From JAISXK01 sp031549625 (lineage in GTDB: Bacteria; Bacillota; Clostridia; Christensenellales; CAG-138): DNA of 6,088 bases. The DNA lies in contig JAVBPK010000108.1 of the NCBI GenBank assembly GCA_031549625.1, forward strand, positions 1 through 6,088. The letters are read 5' to 3'. The notes beneath the pieces are model-generated. The model was not told the origin of the DNA and did not search any database. It worked only from the letters and a program-made list of their open reading frames with translations. Of the stretch, positions 5,127-6,088 are shown piece by piece; positions within the stretch are counted from its first letter, which is position 1, and each line of letters starts with the position of its first letter. The translations under genes were made by a program, and so were the position numbers.

Positions 5127-6088
5127 ATTCAACTGCCGGGCCGTGTTCTGTTTGCTCTTTTCTGATCTTCTTGGCCAGCTGCCTCTCCGCAATCATGGGA
5201 AGCAATCCCTGCGGCATGAATTGGGTGGTAAGCAGCAGGATCAATCCAAACATCGCCATCGGCAACCCGGGCAATGTTGTAGAAAACCACAGCCTTAACA
5301 GCGAATAGAGCGGCATCAGTATGACTGCCCCGACTACCGGCCCGAATACGGTCGCGCGCCCGCCCACAAGGCCCATAAGCATGATATTGAATACGATTTC
5401 AAAGCTGAAAAGGCTGATCGGTTCAACAGAGGAAATAAACATCATATACACGCCGCCTACAACGCCCATGATGAACGCCGTCAACATCTGCGCGTATTGT
5501 TTGTACCGCATGACGCTGACACCCAGCGAGCTTGCCGCCATCTGGTTTGTGTTCAGCGCCTTCAGGTAGAAACCTGTTTTTGATTTTACGAGGCGGGATG
5601 TTATGAGCAATGTGATAATCAGCATCACCAGCACAATATAGTAATACCAGCGGTTATCCACGAATTGCATGTTCCAGAACCCACCGATCCAGGGAAGGTG
5701 CAAGCCCGCGGTGCCACGGAAATTGATGCCAAACATAACGTCCTTTTGCGTGAACAACAGCTGCAGAATGTAAAGCAGCGCGGATGTGGAAAGGGTAAAA
5801 TACGTCTTTCGCAGGGAGAAGGTAAGGAAACCCATGCCGACCGCGATGATGGAAACCACGACGCCCGCGATAAGCATGCCAATCCACGGAGAAACTGCGT
5901 GCGTAGCAAACAACCCGCCGCAAATATACGTCCCCAGCGCGAAAAACACGCCGCTAAACCCGAACTGCCCCGCATAACCGGAAAGAATGTTCCATGCGGA
6001 GGACAACGCGCAGTATATGACGGTAAGCACCAGAATGTTTACAACATAGGAGTTTTTTATAAAAATGGGGATGATCGCGGCAAGTGCC
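5119..6088 (-). CDS. livM: LivM-type ABC transporter permease, partial (5' end outside the window)
   Basis: Inner-membrane permease of a HAAT-family ABC importer, which together with a LivH partner forms the channel for branched-chain amino acids or related small solutes. 322 residues are visible. They include the LivM-typical stretch GYAGQFGFSGVFFALGTY (visible residues 37-54), an EAA-like cytoplasmic loop that should contact the ATPase (about 179-194, ending AASSLGVSVMRYKQ), and GLVGGRATVFGPVVGA (239-254). Many hydrophobic segments alternate with short polar loops, and the C-terminus is charged and cytoplasmic (ERQLAKKIRKEQ). A GTG codon at 6030 could be taken as a start, but the frame stays open to the window edge and the 19 residues before it (including IKNSYVVNIL) look like the normal family N-terminus, so the true start lies to the right. 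The TGA stop sits within the ribosome-binding site of the next gene. The family is clear; the transported solute is not. Confidence 0.93.
   Translation of the reverse strand, partial: ALAAIIPIFIKNSYVVNILVLTVIYCALSSAWNILSGYAGQFGFSGVFFALGTYICGGLFATHAVSPWIGMLIAGVVVSIIAVGMGFLTFSLRKTYFTLSTSALLYILQLLFTQKDVMFGINFRGTAGLHLPWIGGFWNMQFVDNRWYYYIVLVMLIITLLITSRLVKSKTGFYLKALNTNQMAASSLGVSVMRYKQYAQMLTAFIMGVVGGVYMMFISSVEPISLFSFEIVFNIMLMGLVGGRATVFGPVVGAVILMPLYSLLRLWFSTTLPGLPMAMFGLILLLTTQFMPQGLLPMIAERQLAKKIRKEQTEHGPAVESR

Noticed and set aside
6028..6030. GTG as the start of livM
   Set aside because: The frame is open to the window edge and the residues before the GTG fit the usual LivM N-terminus, so this codon is an internal valine.

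Overview
The window carries six protein genes, all on the minus strand and tightly packed. It reads as the downstream part of one operon, with promoter and first genes beyond the right edge. Purine-rich Shine-Dalgarno sites such as GAGGAGG and AAGGAG, a TTG start, and a phosphate butyryltransferase/butyrate kinase pair suggest an anaerobic Firmicute of Clostridia type with moderate GC. This is inferred from gene content, not from a marker gene.

Layout, in transcription order from right to left. (1) 6088-5119: LivM-type membrane permease, cut by the window edge at its N-terminus. (2) 5113-4376: LivG-type ATPase. (3) 4383-3679: LivF-type ATPase. These are three of the five usual parts of a HAAT (branched-chain amino acid type) ABC importer; the binding protein (LivK) and second permease (LivH) would be expected further right. 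(4) 3614-2532: divergent butyrate-kinase-family acyl kinase. (5) 2519-1626: phosphate acyl(butyryl)transferase. (6) 1594-224: CoA-acylating aldehyde dehydrogenase. (7) 223-1: noncoding DNA with four consecutive inverted repeats.

The genes suggest a fermentative uptake-and-energy module. A small solute is imported and converted elsewhere to an aldehyde. The dehydrogenase oxidises the aldehyde to an acyl-CoA with NAD(P)+, the transferase exchanges CoA for phosphate, and the kinase moves the phosphate to ADP, giving a carboxylic acid and ATP. The substrate cannot be read from the sequence. The kinase lacks the Arg-Gly-Gly segment expected in butyrate kinases, the transferase departs from a usual conserved segment, and the dehydrogenase has an unusual catalytic-cysteine neighbourhood and a C-terminus recalling sulfoacetaldehyde dehydrogenases. 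Together these hint that the acyl group is not plain butyryl or acetyl. This candidate pathway, and the hairpin cluster at the left end, are the parts most worth following up.
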